Source: CAVTPU01 sp963736695 (GTDB taxonomy: Bacteria; Actinomycetota; Actinomycetes; Mycobacteriales; Micromonosporaceae). Taken from it: a stretch of 64,000 bases of DNA. Where the stretch lies: contig CAVTPU010000001.1 in assembly GCA_963736695.1 (NCBI GenBank), positions 124,001 through 188,000 on the forward strand, given 5' to 3'. A model generated the notes under the pieces. It was not told where the DNA came from, searched no databases, and saw nothing but the letters and a program-made list of their open reading frames with translations. Shown here piece after piece: positions 44,583 through 54,109 of the stretch. The position numbers and the translations under genes are program-made. Within the stretch, counting starts at the first letter, position 1; each line of letters begins with the position of its first letter.

Positions 44583-45931
44583 CAGGCGAAGACCCCCCGC
44601 ACCCGTTCCAGTCCGTCGATCAACGCGTCGATCTCGCCGGTCGTCGTGTGCACCCCGAATGACGCGCGGGTCATCGCCGGCACGCCGAACCGCAGACATG
44701 TGGGCCGGGCGCAGTGGTGTCCGACCCGAACCTGCACGCCGTGCGCGTCGAGAACCTGCCCGACGTCGTGTGGGTGGATCTCGGCGAATCCGAACGAGAT
44801 CACCGGGCCGCGACCGATCGGCACCTGGGGACCGAAGACGCGCAGTCCGGGCACCCGCAGCAAACCCTCCAACGCGTACGCGGTGAGGTGTTTTTCATGC
44901 GCCGCAACGGCTTCCATGCCCAGTGCGCTCAGATAACGCACCGCCGCGCCGAGTCCGACAGCCTCGGCGATCGGCGGTGTGCCCGCCTCGAACCGCGCGG
45001 GCGGGCGCGCGAAGGTGGACTTCTCCATCGTCACGGTCTCGATCATCGAACCGCCGCCGAAGACCGGCGGCATCGCGGCGAGCAGCTCACCGCGCCCCCA
45101 GAGCACGCCGATGCCGGTCGGGCCATAGAGCTTGTGTCCGGTGAAGGCGACGAAGTCGGCGCCGAGGCCGGCCACGTCGACGGGGCGGTGGGGCACGGCC
45201 TGTGAGGCGTCGAGCATGAACAGCGCGCCGACGGCGCGAACCCGGTCGCGGATGCGACTGATTGCGTTGACTGTGCCGAGGATGTTGGAGACGAGCACCA
45301 ACGACACGAGTCGGGTTCGTGGGGTGATGAGTTCGTCGAGAGTGGACTCGTCGAGTCGCCCGTGGTCGGTGAGGCCGAACCAGCGCAGGGTCGCGCCGGT
45401 TCGTTCGCAGAGTTGTTGCCACGGCACGATGTTGGAGTGGTGTTCCATCTCGGAGATGACGATCTCGTCGCCGGGGCGCAGTCGGAACCGGGGGTCGGCG
45501 GTCGGGTCGAGGGTGGCGTTGAGCATCGCGTAGGAGACCAGGTTGATCGACTCGGTCGCGTTCCGGGTGAAGACCACTTCGTCGGCGTCGGTGGCGCCGA
45601 TGAACGCGGCGATGGCCGCCCGGGCGCCCTCATAGGCCTCGGTGGCTTCGGTGCCGAGTGTGTGCACGGAGCGCGCGACGTTGGCGTTGTGCCATGTCAG
45701 GTGTTCGCGCATCGCCTCGATGACCGCGAGGGGTTTCTGTGCGGTGTTCGCCGAGTCGAGATAGACCAACGGGCGACCGTTGATCTCGCGGTCGAGGATG
45801 GGGAAGTCGGCCCGCACGGCGGTCACGTCCAGTGGGGGGGTCTCCACGCGCGCCGACGCGGGCGTCGACGCTGCCGCCGCCGGGTGCTCCGACGTCGGCT
45901 GGGCCGCCACCGGGGTGGTCGTCATCGTCAC
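44582..45931 (-). CDS. sufS: cysteine desulfurase, group II
   Basis: PLP enzyme supplying sulfur. 449 residues; an Ala/Thr-rich N-terminus is followed by YLDSANTAQKPLAVIEAM, EMEHHSNIVPWQQL, the PLP lysine in FVAFTGHKLYGPTGIGVLWG, and the active Cys in VGHHCARPTCLRFG. The GTG at 45931 overlaps the sufC stop; ATG two codons on is an alternative. Confidence 0.95.
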   Translation of the reverse strand: MTMTTTPVAAQPTSEHPAAAASTPASARVETPPLDVTAVRADFPILDREINGRPLVYLDSANTAQKPLAVIEAMREHLTWHNANVARSVHTLGTEATEAYEGARAAIAAFIGATDADEVVFTRNATESINLVSYAMLNATLDPTADPRFRLRPGDEIVISEMEHHSNIVPWQQLCERTGATLRWFGLTDHGRLDESTLDELITPRTRLVSLVLVSNILGTVNAISRIRDRVRAVGALFMLDASQAVPHRPVDVAGLGADFVAFTGHKLYGPTGIGVLWGRGELLAAMPPVFGGGSMIETVTMEKSTFARPPARFEAGTPPIAEAVGLGAAVRYLSALGMEAVAAHEKHLTAYALEGLLRVPGLRVFGPQVPIGRGPVISFGFAEIHPHDVGQVLDAHGVQVRVGHHCARPTCLRFGVPAMTRASFGVHTTTGEIDALIDGLERVRGVFA

Positions 45932-46716
45932 TCCTCACCGCCGACGGCGCCACCGGCCGTCACGCCGGCCAGGTAGCGCTCGTATCCGGTCTCCTCCAGC
46001 TCTTGCGCCAGCTCTGGTCCGCCCTGCTCGACGATGCGTCCGCCGACGAAGACGTGCACGAAGTCGGGTCGCACATAACGCAAGATGCGGGTGTAGTGGG
46101 TGATCAGCAGGAGTCCGGTGTTGCCGGTGTCGCGCACCCGGTTGATGCCTTCGCTGACCACTCGCAGCGCGTCGATGTCGAGGCCGGAGTCCGTCTCGTC
46201 AAGGATAGCGATCTTCGGCGCGAGCAGCTCCAACTGCACGATCTCGTGCCGTTTCTTCTCCCCGCCGGAGAAGCCTTCGTTGACGCTGCGGCGGGCGAAG
46301 ACCGGGTCCATGCCGAGCCGGTTCATCGCGGCGGTCAGTTCTTTGGTCCAGGTGCGCAGCTTGGGCGCGGTGCCGTCGACGGCGGTCTTGGCGGTGCGCA
46401 GGAAGTTGGCCACGCTCACCCCGGGCACCTCGACCGGATATTGCATGGCGAGGAACAGTCCGGCGCGGGCCCGCTCGTCGACGGTCATGGAGAGCACGTC
46501 GGCGCCGTCGAGGGTGACCGACCCACCGGTGATCACATATTTCGGGTGGCCGGCCAGCGAATAGGCCAGTGTGGACTTACCCGATCCGTTGGGCCCCATG
46601 ATCGCGTGGGTCTCGCCGGCACCGATGCTGAGGGTGACCCCGGAGAGGATCGGCTTGCGGTCGCCGTCCGGCAGGTTGACGGCCACCTGAAGGTCTCGGA
46701 TCTCGAGCGTGCTCAC
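45928..46716 (-). CDS. sufC: SufC ATPase of the SufBCD scaffold
   Basis: 262 residues: Walker A IMGPNGSGKSTLAYSL, Q-loop FLAMQYPVEVPGV, signature GFSGGEKKRHEIVQ, Walker B KIAILDETDSGLDIDAL and the H-loop LLLITHYTRIL. Drives cluster assembly on SufB/SufD in the cytoplasm. 4-bp overlaps on both sides. Confidence 0.97.
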   Translation of the reverse strand: MSTLEIRDLQVAVNLPDGDRKPILSGVTLSIGAGETHAIMGPNGSGKSTLAYSLAGHPKYVITGGSVTLDGADVLSMTVDERARAGLFLAMQYPVEVPGVSVANFLRTAKTAVDGTAPKLRTWTKELTAAMNRLGMDPVFARRSVNEGFSGGEKKRHEIVQLELLAPKIAILDETDSGLDIDALRVVSEGINRVRDTGNTGLLLITHYTRILRYVRPDFVHVFVGGRIVEQGGPELAQELEETGYERYLAGVTAGGAVGGEE

Positions 46717-47057
46717 GGTTGTGCTCCATTGGTTGGTGTCAGGCTGAGATAGACGTCGCCGTCGCGAACGTCAACGGCATAGACGGGTACGGATTGGGTG
46801 GCGGGCAGGCTCGTCGGGGCTCCGGTGCGCAGGTCGAACCGCGAGCCGTGCAACCAGCACTCGATGGTGCAGTCGTCGACCTCCCCGTCGGAGAGCGTCA
46901 CCTGCGCGTGCGAACACTCGTTGCGGATGGCGTGCACCGTGTCGTCGGCGCAGCGCACCACGACGACGGGCACGCCGTCGATCTCCCACGCGCGGGGAGC
47001 GCCGACGGCCAGGTCGGTCACCGCACACACGCGGTGCTCATGCGCGATGCCGCTCAC
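46713..47057 (-). CDS. Rieske-type ferredoxin encoded within the SUF operon
   Basis: 114 residues with a [2Fe-2S] Rieske site: NECSHAQVTL (Cys-x-His) and IECWLHGSRFD (Cys-x2-His). Small soluble non-heme-oxygenase-type ferredoxin, regularly found between sufD and sufC in actinobacteria; likely an electron donor in assembly or repair (inference). Confidence 0.93.
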   Translation of the reverse strand: MSGIAHEHRVCAVTDLAVGAPRAWEIDGVPVVVVRCADDTVHAIRNECSHAQVTLSDGEVDDCTIECWLHGSRFDLRTGAPTSLPATQSVPVYAVDVRDGDVYLSLTPTNGAQP

Positions 47058-48256
47058 CGGTTCTCCTCCCCCACCGTCGCCTGCTCGGCGGCGGCGAGTC
47101 GGGTGTCGATCGCCTCGATGAGCCGCTCTCGCAGTTGCGGCACGTCGATCGTGTCAATCAGCTCGGCGAAGAAGCCTCGCACGACCATGCGTCGCGCCTC
47201 CGTCTCGGTGATGCCCCGTGCCATGAGATAGAACAGCTGCTCGTCGTCGAAACGACCGGTGGTGCTGGCGTGCCCGGCGCCGATGACCTCGCCAGTCTCG
47301 ATCTCCAGGTTGGGCACCGAGTCGGCTCGGGCGCCGTCCGAGAGGATGAGGTTGCGGTTGACCTCATAGGTGTCGGTGCCGGTCGCGGCCGCCTCGATGA
47401 GCACGTCGCCGACCCACACCGTGTGCGCCCCGTCGCCCTGCAACGCGCCCCGGTAGGAGACGTTGCTGCGGCAGTCGGCGACGCTGTGATCGACGAGCAG
47501 TCGGTGTTCCTGGTGTTGTTCGGCACCGGCGAAATAGACCCCGTTGAGTTGAGCGTCGCCGCCCCGACCGGTGTAGTCGACCGAGGTGTATTGCCGCACG
47601 AGGTCACCGCCGAGGGTGATCTGTGAGTGCGTGACCCTGGCGTCGCGGCCGAGCCGCAGCCGCAGGTGTTGGGCCTGCACCGTGTCGGCAGTCCAGTCGG
47701 CGACCGTGACCAGTCGCAGCTGAGCCCCGTCGCCGATCGTCACCTCGATGTTGTCGGCGAGGGTCGCGCTGCCGTGCTGCACCAGGACGACCGTCACCTC
47801 GGCCAACGCCCCCACCTCGATGATGGCGTGACCGAAGGCGAACTTGTCGGCGCCGGGGCCGAGCACCTGGATCGTCACCGGCTCGTCGACGACGGACTCG
47901 CGGGCCACCTCGACCCGCAGGACCTTGTCGACGCGGGCGAGCGCGAGGGCGCTGATCCGGTCGAACGGGGTGAGCACCGAGCCGGCGCCCGAGGTCTCAC
48001 GATCCGCGGTGATGATCGTGACGCCGGGGGGCGCTTCGGCGTACTCGTAGGTCAGGCCCGGACCGGCGTCGGCGGTGAGGTCGGCGGCGGCGAGACCGCG
48101 CAGGCGGCGCAGCGGGGTGAACCGCCACTCCTCCTCTTGACCGGTGAGGTTCGGGAAGTCGGCGAGCCGGTGCGAGCGCAGCACGTGGGCGCGCGAGCTG
48201 GGCGGGGCCGCCGCGGTGACCGGCGTGGCGGCGGGGGCGAGTGTCGAGGTGCTCAT
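47054..48256 (-). CDS. sufD: SufD scaffold subunit
   Basis: 400 residues with the SufBD beta-helix: LADNIEVTIGDGAQLRLVTV, VTHSQITLGGDLVRQYTSVD, then QEHRLLVDHSVADCRSNVSY and the conserved C-terminal IGAGHASTTGRFDDEQLFYL. It partners SufB and SufC. Overlaps neighbours by 4 bp. Confidence 0.95.
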   Translation of the reverse strand: MSTSTLAPAATPVTAAAPPSSRAHVLRSHRLADFPNLTGQEEEWRFTPLRRLRGLAAADLTADAGPGLTYEYAEAPPGVTIITADRETSGAGSVLTPFDRISALALARVDKVLRVEVARESVVDEPVTIQVLGPGADKFAFGHAIIEVGALAEVTVVLVQHGSATLADNIEVTIGDGAQLRLVTVADWTADTVQAQHLRLRLGRDARVTHSQITLGGDLVRQYTSVDYTGRGGDAQLNGVYFAGAEQHQEHRLLVDHSVADCRSNVSYRGALQGDGAHTVWVGDVLIEAAATGTDTYEVNRNLILSDGARADSVPNLEIETGEVIGAGHASTTGRFDDEQLFYLMARGITETEARRMVVRGFFAELIDTIDVPQLRERLIEAIDTRLAAAEQATVGEENR

Positions 48257-49656
48257 CCGACCGCGCCTTCCATCTGCAGTTCGATGAGCCGGTTGAGCTC
48301 GATGGCATATTCCATCGGCAGCTCCTTGGCGATCGGCTCGATGAATCCGCGCACGATCATCGCCATCGCCTCGTCTTCGGCCATGCCACGACTCATCAGG
48401 TAGAACAACTGATCCTCACTCACTTTGGAGACGGTCGCCTCGTGCCCCATCGCCACGTCATCCTCGCGAATGTCCACATAGGGATATGTGTCCGATCGGG
48501 AGATCGCGTCGACGAGCAACGCGTCACACTTCACTGTGGACTTGCTGTGGTGTGCCCCCTCGTGCACCTGCACGAGTCCGCGATAGGAGGTGCGGCCACC
48601 GCCTCGGGCGATCGACTTGCTCACGATGGTCGATGAGGTGTGCGGGGCGGCGTGCACCATCTTCGCCCCGGCGTCCTGGTGTTGGCCGGCCCCGGCCATC
48701 GCCACCGACAGCACCTCACCCGTGGCGTGTTCGCCGGTGAGGAAAACCGCCGGATATTTCATCGTCACCTTGGAGCCGATGTTGCCGTCGACCCACTCCA
48801 TGGTCGCGCCGGCCTGCGCGACCGCGCGTTTGGTGACGAGGTTATAGACGTTGACCGACCAGTTCTGGATCGTCGTGTAGCGGCATCGCGCGCCCTTGCG
48901 CACGATGATCTCGACCACCGCGCTGTGCAACGAGTCCGACGAATAGATCGGCGCCGTGCAACCCTCGACGTAATGCACGTACGCGTCCTCATCGACAATG
49001 ATCATCGTACGCTCGAATTGGCCCATGTTCTCGGTGTTGATCCGGAAGTAGGCCTGCAGCGGGATGTCGACGCGGACACCCTTGGGCACATAAATGAACG
49101 AGCCGCCGCTCCAGACCGCGGTGTTGAGCGCGGCGAACTTGTTGTCACCGACCGGGATCACCGTGGCGAAGTGCTCGCGGAAGAGGTCCTCGTGCTCCCG
49201 CAGGGCCGTATCGGTGTCGAGGAACAACACGCCCTGCTGCTCCAGGTCCTCACGGATCTTGTGATAGACGACTTCCGACTCGTATTGGGCCGCGACGCCG
49301 GCGATGAGGCGCTGCTTCTCCGCCTCCGGGATGCCCAACCGGTCATAGGTGTTCTTAATGTCGGCAGGCAGGTCATCCCAGCTGGTGGCCTGCTTCTCGG
49401 TGGACCGCACGAAGTATTTGATGTTGTCGAAGTCGATGCCGGACAAGTCGGCACCCCACAGCGGCATCGGCTTGCGTTGGAACAGCTTGAGACCCTTGAG
49501 GCGCAGGTCGAGCATCCACTGCGGCTCGTCCTTCTTCGCCGAGATGTCGCGCACGACGTCCTCGTTGAGGCCGCGGCGGGCGGTCGAGCCGGCCGAGTCC
49601 GGATCGGCCCAACCATATTCATAACGCCCCAGGGCGTCGATCTGTTCGACCGTCAT
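48253..49656 (-). CDS. sufB: SufB scaffold subunit
   Basis: 467 residues, continuous and without an intein (mycobacterial sufB often carries one). Features: EPQWMLDLRLKGLKLFQRKP, WSGGSFIYVPKGVRVDIPLQ, YVEGCTAPIYSSDSLHSAVV with a conserved Cys, IQNWSVNVYNLVTKRA and MGHEATVSKVSEDQLFYLMS. Cluster assembly platform. Confidence 0.97.
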   Translation of the reverse strand: MTVEQIDALGRYEYGWADPDSAGSTARRGLNEDVVRDISAKKDEPQWMLDLRLKGLKLFQRKPMPLWGADLSGIDFDNIKYFVRSTEKQATSWDDLPADIKNTYDRLGIPEAEKQRLIAGVAAQYESEVVYHKIREDLEQQGVLFLDTDTALREHEDLFREHFATVIPVGDNKFAALNTAVWSGGSFIYVPKGVRVDIPLQAYFRINTENMGQFERTMIIVDEDAYVHYVEGCTAPIYSSDSLHSAVVEIIVRKGARCRYTTIQNWSVNVYNLVTKRAVAQAGATMEWVDGNIGSKVTMKYPAVFLTGEHATGEVLSVAMAGAGQHQDAGAKMVHAAPHTSSTIVSKSIARGGGRTSYRGLVQVHEGAHHSKSTVKCDALLVDAISRSDTYPYVDIREDDVAMGHEATVSKVSEDQLFYLMSRGMAEDEAMAMIVRGFIEPIAKELPMEYAIELNRLIELQMEGAVG

Positions 49657-50396
49657 CGCCGCTCCTTCTCCTCAACACCGCGCGGGTTCGATGTCGCGCC
49701 GGATCGTGACCTGGCCCGGCGCGCGGCAGGCCGCGCCGGGATGTGGGTGGTGCAGATGCCGTCGCCGTTGGCGATCGTGGCGAGCCGTTGCACGTGGGTG
49801 CCGATGACCCGGGAGATGACCGCGGTCTCCGCCTCACACAGCTGCGGGAACTCCGCCGCGACCTGAGCCACCGGGCAGTGATGTTGACACAACTGTCCGC
49901 CGGAGGCGATCGCCGAGGCGCTGGCGGCATAACCCTCACCGGAGAGGGCGTCCGCGAGCGCCTGCGCGCGCACGAGCGGGTCGTCGCCGGCCCGGCGGGT
50001 CGCGGCCTGGCAGCGCTGTTCGAGTCCGCTGACGAGTTCGGTGGCGAATTGGGTGATGGCGGCGTCGCCGGAGAAGCGGGCGATCCACCGCAGGGCCGCG
50101 TTGGCGAGGTCGTCGTAGGTGTGGGGGCCGCACCGCAGCCGACCCACGTCGGTGAGCGTGCACTCCTTCGCCGGACGGCCCCGGGTCCGCTGGCCCCGCA
50201 CGGGTCGTTCGCGAAACTCCACGTCGCCGTCGGCGAGCATCGCGTCGAGGTGGCGACGCACGGCCGCTGGGCCCAGTCCGAGCGCGTCGCCGAGCTCGGC
50301 GGCGGTGAGGGCACCACGCTCGAGCAGCAACGCGGTCACCCGCACCCGGGTTCGCCGGTCCCCGCTCAGGGGCGCGGCGCTCGGCGCGGTTTTCAC
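49653..50396 (-). CDS. sufR: SufR-type Fe-S repressor
   Basis: 247 residues from GTG 50396 (VKTAPSAAPLSGD); the open frame reaches 50432. Winged HTH: TALLLERGALTAAELGDALG then PAAVRRHLDAM; C-terminal cluster ligands in LCQHHCPVAQVAAEFPQLCE plus ICTTH. It would repress the operon when Fe-S is sufficient. No Shine-Dalgarno; the transcript may be leaderless. Confidence 0.92.
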   Translation of the reverse strand: MKTAPSAAPLSGDRRTRVRVTALLLERGALTAAELGDALGLGPAAVRRHLDAMLADGDVEFRERPVRGQRTRGRPAKECTLTDVGRLRCGPHTYDDLANAALRWIARFSGDAAITQFATELVSGLEQRCQAATRRAGDDPLVRAQALADALSGEGYAASASAIASGGQLCQHHCPVAQVAAEFPQLCEAETAVISRVIGTHVQRLATIANGDGICTTHIPARPAARRARSRSGATSNPRGVEEKERR

Positions 50397-50420
50397 AACG
50401 CTAACGTTACGTATATCGCC
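50397..50420 (-). promoter_or_regulatory. sufR: sufR promoter/operator candidate
   Basis: Just upstream of the GTG lies the palindrome TAACGTTA (50402-50409), and behind it a TATACG hexamer that could be the -10. The placement suits autoregulation by SufR. Confidence 0.4.
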
Positions 50421-50459
50421 CCGGCTGCGCAAATCTCGCCCCGGGGAAGGCGCGTATCG

Positions 50460-51713
50460 TCACGGCGCCAGTCGCCAGAGGGCATCGAGTGGGACCGCCC
50501 GAATCTTGTTTCCGAACGACAGAGTCTGCTGACCCGCATAAAGGACATAGCCGGCCACAAACCGGTCACCAGCCACGGTCGCGAGATTTCGCAGGCCGGC
50601 GAGGTCCTCCGTGCGCACCGTCGCACCTGCTTTCACCTCGACCCCGACCACGCGTCCGTCGGGAGATTCGATGACGGCGTCGACCTCGCGTTGGTCTTTC
50701 GTCCGGTAGTGGTAGAGGCGTCCTCGTTGGTTTGACCAGGTGAGCTGGCGGGCGAGTTCCATCAGGACGAAATTCTCCATCATCGGACCGGCCGCCCCAC
50801 CTGGTTCCGCCAGCCTGTTGGCATCCTGCCCCAACAGATGACACGCGATGCCGGTGTCGACAAAGGCCAGTTTGGGAGTCGCCACGGCGCGCGAGGTCTG
50901 GCCCGAAGACCACGCCGGAATCGATTTGATCAAAAAGACCGAGGCGAGCAGCTCCAGATAACGCACGAGGGTTGTGCGGGCGATGCCCGCCTGGTTCGCG
51001 ACTGTCGCGGGCACAAGCAGGCCACCCGCTCGCCCGGCGAGCAACGACAGCAACCTGATCAGCTCACCATGCCGTTCGATTCGCGCGAGTTCGAGCACAT
51101 CTCGCTCGATGAGAGTGGTGAGATAACTGTCGAAGAAGGCGGTCCGGCGGCGTGGGGTCCGGCGGACGGCCTCTGGAAACCCACCCACCGTCAACCGGTC
51201 GAGATAATCGCGTCGACGAAGGTCCGATTGGTGATCGATTTCGGACCCGCGAGTGAAGGCTGCGTCGACGAAACGGTCGGGAGTACCGTCGATCTCCCCT
51301 TGAGAGAAGGGCCACAGCTCGATGATCTCCATTCGCCCCGGGAGGGCGTCCGGAAGGGTGCGTAACGCCAGGATCCGTGACGAGCCTGTCAACAGAAACT
51401 GACCCGGCCTCGGATCGAGATCCACAGTGACTTTGATCGGCCGCAGCAGGTCGGGAGCCAACTGGATCTCGTCGATCACCATGAGTCCGACGTGTTCCGC
51501 GAAGGTCGTTGGATCATCTAGTGCTGCACGCAATGTGGCCGGGTCGTCGAGCAGTCGCGTCACTGTGCTCGGCAACCGACTCGCCGCCAACCGCGTCAGG
51601 GTGCTTTTCCCCGCCTGTCGGGCGCCGTTGACGAGCACGACCCGGGTGTCCGTCAGCGTCTCCGCGAGCAACGTCTCCGCATGGCGCCCAATCAGGCTGA
51701 ATTTCTCGGTCAC
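50460..51713 (-). CDS. AAA_14/DUF4143 ATP-binding protein
   Basis: 417 residues from GTG 51713 (AGGA seven bases upstream; TTG 51731 is a longer option). N-terminal P-loop VLVNGARQAGKSTLTRLA, Walker B LMVIDEIQLAPDLLR, sensor FLLTGSSRILAL; winged-helix middle GLLVPATVANQAGIARTTLV; C-terminal DUF4143 nuclease-like core with REVDAVIESPDGRVVGVEVK (D-ExK pattern). Such proteins are widespread and often mobile, sometimes toxin/antitoxin-associated. A six-copy repeat array stands directly upstream. Confidence 0.9.
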   Translation of the reverse strand: MTEKFSLIGRHAETLLAETLTDTRVVLVNGARQAGKSTLTRLAASRLPSTVTRLLDDPATLRAALDDPTTFAEHVGLMVIDEIQLAPDLLRPIKVTVDLDPRPGQFLLTGSSRILALRTLPDALPGRMEIIELWPFSQGEIDGTPDRFVDAAFTRGSEIDHQSDLRRRDYLDRLTVGGFPEAVRRTPRRRTAFFDSYLTTLIERDVLELARIERHGELIRLLSLLAGRAGGLLVPATVANQAGIARTTLVRYLELLASVFLIKSIPAWSSGQTSRAVATPKLAFVDTGIACHLLGQDANRLAEPGGAAGPMMENFVLMELARQLTWSNQRGRLYHYRTKDQREVDAVIESPDGRVVGVEVKAGATVRTEDLAGLRNLATVAGDRFVAGYVLYAGQQTLSFGNKIRAVPLDALWRLAP

Positions 51714-51745
51714 GGGCTTATCCTGACACAAAAATCAAGATCCAC

Positions 51746-51874
51746 GGTCATCTGGCCGCTATACATGTGGTCATCTGGCCGCGTTCATGGTGGTCATCTG
51801 GCCGCTCGATGTGTGGTCATCTGGCCGCGCATATGACGGTCATCTGGCCGCTACGCTTGTGGTCATCTGGCCGC
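51746..51874. repeat. six copies of GGTCATCTGGCCGC at an exact 23-bp period
   Basis: Boxes start at 51746, 51769, 51792, 51815, 51838 and 51861, all 14/14 identical; the 9-bp spacers differ (for example TATACATGT, GTTCATGGT, GCATATGAC). 23 is not a multiple of 3 and there is no open frame. It is located between the divergent AAA_14 gene (33 bp away) and ctaA (89 bp away). Confidence 0.9.
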
Positions 51875-51963
51875 AGGCCCCGATGACGGGCAAGGCGAGA
51901 CTCACCCGACATTCCGCCTGTCCCCACCGTCGCGGCCGGCGACGGCGGTCGTAGCATGGCCAC

Positions 51964-52920
51964 GTGCACCGGCTGCTTGCTTTGCTGGCAGGCCCCGCCT
52001 TCCTGCGAAGGATCGCGCGCGCCGCCCTCATCTCCAACATCGGCATCATCATCACCGGTGGCGCAGTGCGCCTCACGGGTTCCGGGCTCGGCTGCCCCAC
52101 GTGGCCCCGCTGCACCGCCGACTCATATGTCGCCACCGCAGCGATCGGCGTCAATGGGGCGATCGAGTTCGGCAACCGTACCCTGACTTTTGTCTTGGCC
52201 TTGGTCGCCGTGCTCGGCTTCGCCAGCGCGATGCTGCAGCGGCCCCGTCGGCGCCGCACCGTGCGGTTGTCGGTGCTGGCCGGGCTCGGCATCCCCGCGC
52301 AGGCGGTGGTCGGCGGCGTCACGGTGCTCACCCACCTCAACCCGTGGGTGGTGGGCTGCCACTTCCTCGCGTCGATCGCGGTGATCTGGGCCGCCTACGC
52401 CTTCTGGCTGGCCGCGCGCGACGGTGACGAGATCGTCCGGTCGGACGCGCCCGCACCCGTGCGCACCCTCGCCGGCCTGGTTGTCGCCGCGAGCGCCGCC
52501 GTCGTGGTCGTCGGCACGGTCGTGACGGGCAGTGGCCCCTACGCCGGTGACGCGAAGGCCCGCCGGACCGGGCTCGATCCGGGCTCGATGTCGCAGCTGC
52601 ACACCGATCTGGTCTTCCTCTTCCTCGGGCTGGCGATCGCGTTGTGGTTCGCGGTCCGGGCGGTCGAAGGCGACAACCCAACCCCCGGGGTACGCGTGGC
52701 GTGGCTGATCGGCGTCAGCGCGGCGCAGAGCGTCATCGGTTTCGTCCAGTACTTCACCCATCTGCCTGCGGTGATCGTCGGGACGCACATGGCCGGGTCC
52801 GCGGCGGTGTGGGTCGCGACTCTCGCCGTGTGGTATTCGGTGGCGACCCGCACGACTGCCAGTGACGCTCCGAAACCCCAGGCCGCGCGCGACTCCGTGC
52901 TGGCACACTCCACTCCGTAG
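51964..52920 (+). CDS. ctaA: heme A synthase (COX15/CtaA)
   Basis: Oxidises the heme O methyl group to make heme A for cytochrome aa3. 318 residues from GTG 51964, about eight membrane helices. Motifs: GGAVRLTGSGLGCPTWPRC (conserved Cys pair start), FGNRTLTFVLALVAV, LNPWVVGCHFLASIAVIWAA (heme His), QLHTDLVFLFLGL and VGTHMAGSAAVWV. A TAGCAT hexamer 7 bp before the GTG suggests a leaderless mRNA (inference). Confidence 0.94.
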   Translation: MHRLLALLAGPAFLRRIARAALISNIGIIITGGAVRLTGSGLGCPTWPRCTADSYVATAAIGVNGAIEFGNRTLTFVLALVAVLGFASAMLQRPRRRRTVRLSVLAGLGIPAQAVVGGVTVLTHLNPWVVGCHFLASIAVIWAAYAFWLAARDGDEIVRSDAPAPVRTLAGLVVAASAAVVVVGTVVTGSGPYAGDAKARRTGLDPGSMSQLHTDLVFLFLGLAIALWFAVRAVEGDNPTPGVRVAWLIGVSAAQSVIGFVQYFTHLPAVIVGTHMAGSAAVWVATLAVWYSVATRTTASDAPKPQAARDSVLAHSTP

Positions 52921-52947
52921 CGAAACTCCGGAGCGAAGGGGAGCACA

Positions 52948-53577
52948 GTGCACGAACAGGACACGTGGGAGGCGCGCTATCGCGACAAACCCGCAGTCTG
53001 GAGCGGTCGCCCGAACCCTCAGCTCCTCGCCGAAGTCACCGGACTGACCCCTGGGCGGGCACTCGACGTCGGGTGCGGCGAGGGCGCCGACGCCATCTGG
53101 CTCGCCGAGCGGGGCTGGCGGGTCACCGCAGTCGACATCTCCACGACCGCGTTGGATCGGGCCGCCGGCCACGCCGCGACCGCCGGACCCGACGTTGTCG
53201 ACCGCGTCGACTGGGTTCACGCCGACCTGCGCAGCCAACCGCCGACCGCGCTCACCTATGACCTGGTCTCCGCGCAGTTCATGCACCTGCCGGGCGAGAT
53301 GCGGGCCGAGCTCTACGCACGGCTGGCCGACGCTGTCGTCCCCGGCGGCATTCTGCTCATCGTCGGACACCACCCGTCCGACCTGAACACCACCGCCCAC
53401 CGGATGCACTTCCCGGAACTGATGTTCACCGCCGACCAGATCGCGTCCTCACTCGACTCCGAGTCGTGGGAAGTGCTCACCGCCGAAACCCGGCCCCGCA
53501 CCGTGGTCGACCCCGACGGGAACGACACCACCATCCACGACGCCGTGCTGGTGGCCCGCCGTCGAACGAAGCCCTAG
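52948..53577 (+). CDS. class I SAM-dependent methyltransferase
   Basis: 209 residues. SAM motif I RALDVGCGEGADAIWLAERG, motif II VTAVDISTTALDRAA, post-motif DLVSAQFMHLP and GGILLIVGHHPSDL. Similar to the tellurite-resistance/thiopurine-type small methyltransferases; the substrate is unknown. Starts at GTG 52948. Confidence 0.88.
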   Translation: MHEQDTWEARYRDKPAVWSGRPNPQLLAEVTGLTPGRALDVGCGEGADAIWLAERGWRVTAVDISTTALDRAAGHAATAGPDVVDRVDWVHADLRSQPPTALTYDLVSAQFMHLPGEMRAELYARLADAVVPGGILLIVGHHPSDLNTTAHRMHFPELMFTADQIASSLDSESWEVLTAETRPRTVVDPDGNDTTIHDAVLVARRRTKP

Positions 53578-53662
53578 CGGCACGGCGACGCCACGAGCCG
53601 GATCGGCGAAAATGTTAGGCTCTCGCATCGACGTCGCTCGCAGGTTCGATGGGGGATCAATC

Positions 53663-54103
53663 ATGAACGCCGAATATTCGAGTGGCGGAGTGCTGGATCC
53701 AGGCGATGCGATGGAGCGGGTCGCCGCGTGGAGAGGAAAAATCGACAAGCTGGCCTCTGACACCAAGGCCATGAGCGACCGATTGGCGTCGCTGCAGGTC
53801 ACGGTCGCCAGCGACAACGGACTCGCGGAGGTCACCGTCGACTCCGTGGGCGCGTTGGTGGATCTGCGGCTCGACCGACGAATCCAGCGGGTAGCCCCGG
53901 AAGTCGTGGCACGAACGATCATGGGATCCATCCGTACGGCGAGAGAGAAGATTGCCGATCGTTCGCAGGAGATCATCGCCGAGACGGTCGGAACTGAGAC
54001 CACAGCGGCGCAGGCGATCGCCGAACGGGTCGGAAAGCGGTTGCGCGAAGCCGCCGCCAGTTCGCGTCCGAACGAGGACGACGACCCACATCGCTGGCGG
54101 TGA
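53663..54103 (+). CDS. YbaB/EbfC-family protein, T7SS-associated
   Basis: 146 residues from ATG 53663 with GGGGGA upstream. Coiled N-terminal helix (AAWRGKIDKLASDTKAMSDR), then the YbaB strand LQVTVASDNGLAEVTVDSVG and ALVDLRLDRRIQRVAPEVV. YbaB relatives regularly precede EspC-like and WXG genes in actinobacteria. First gene of the toxin operon. Confidence 0.83.
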   Translation: MNAEYSSGGVLDPGDAMERVAAWRGKIDKLASDTKAMSDRLASLQVTVASDNGLAEVTVDSVGALVDLRLDRRIQRVAPEVVARTIMGSIRTAREKIADRSQEIIAETVGTETTAAQAIAERVGKRLREAAASSRPNEDDDPHRWR

Positions 54104-54109
54104 CCGACT

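Noticed and set aside
51746..51874. CRISPR array
   Set aside because: The 14-bp repeat and 9-bp spacers are far too short, and no cas genes are in the window.
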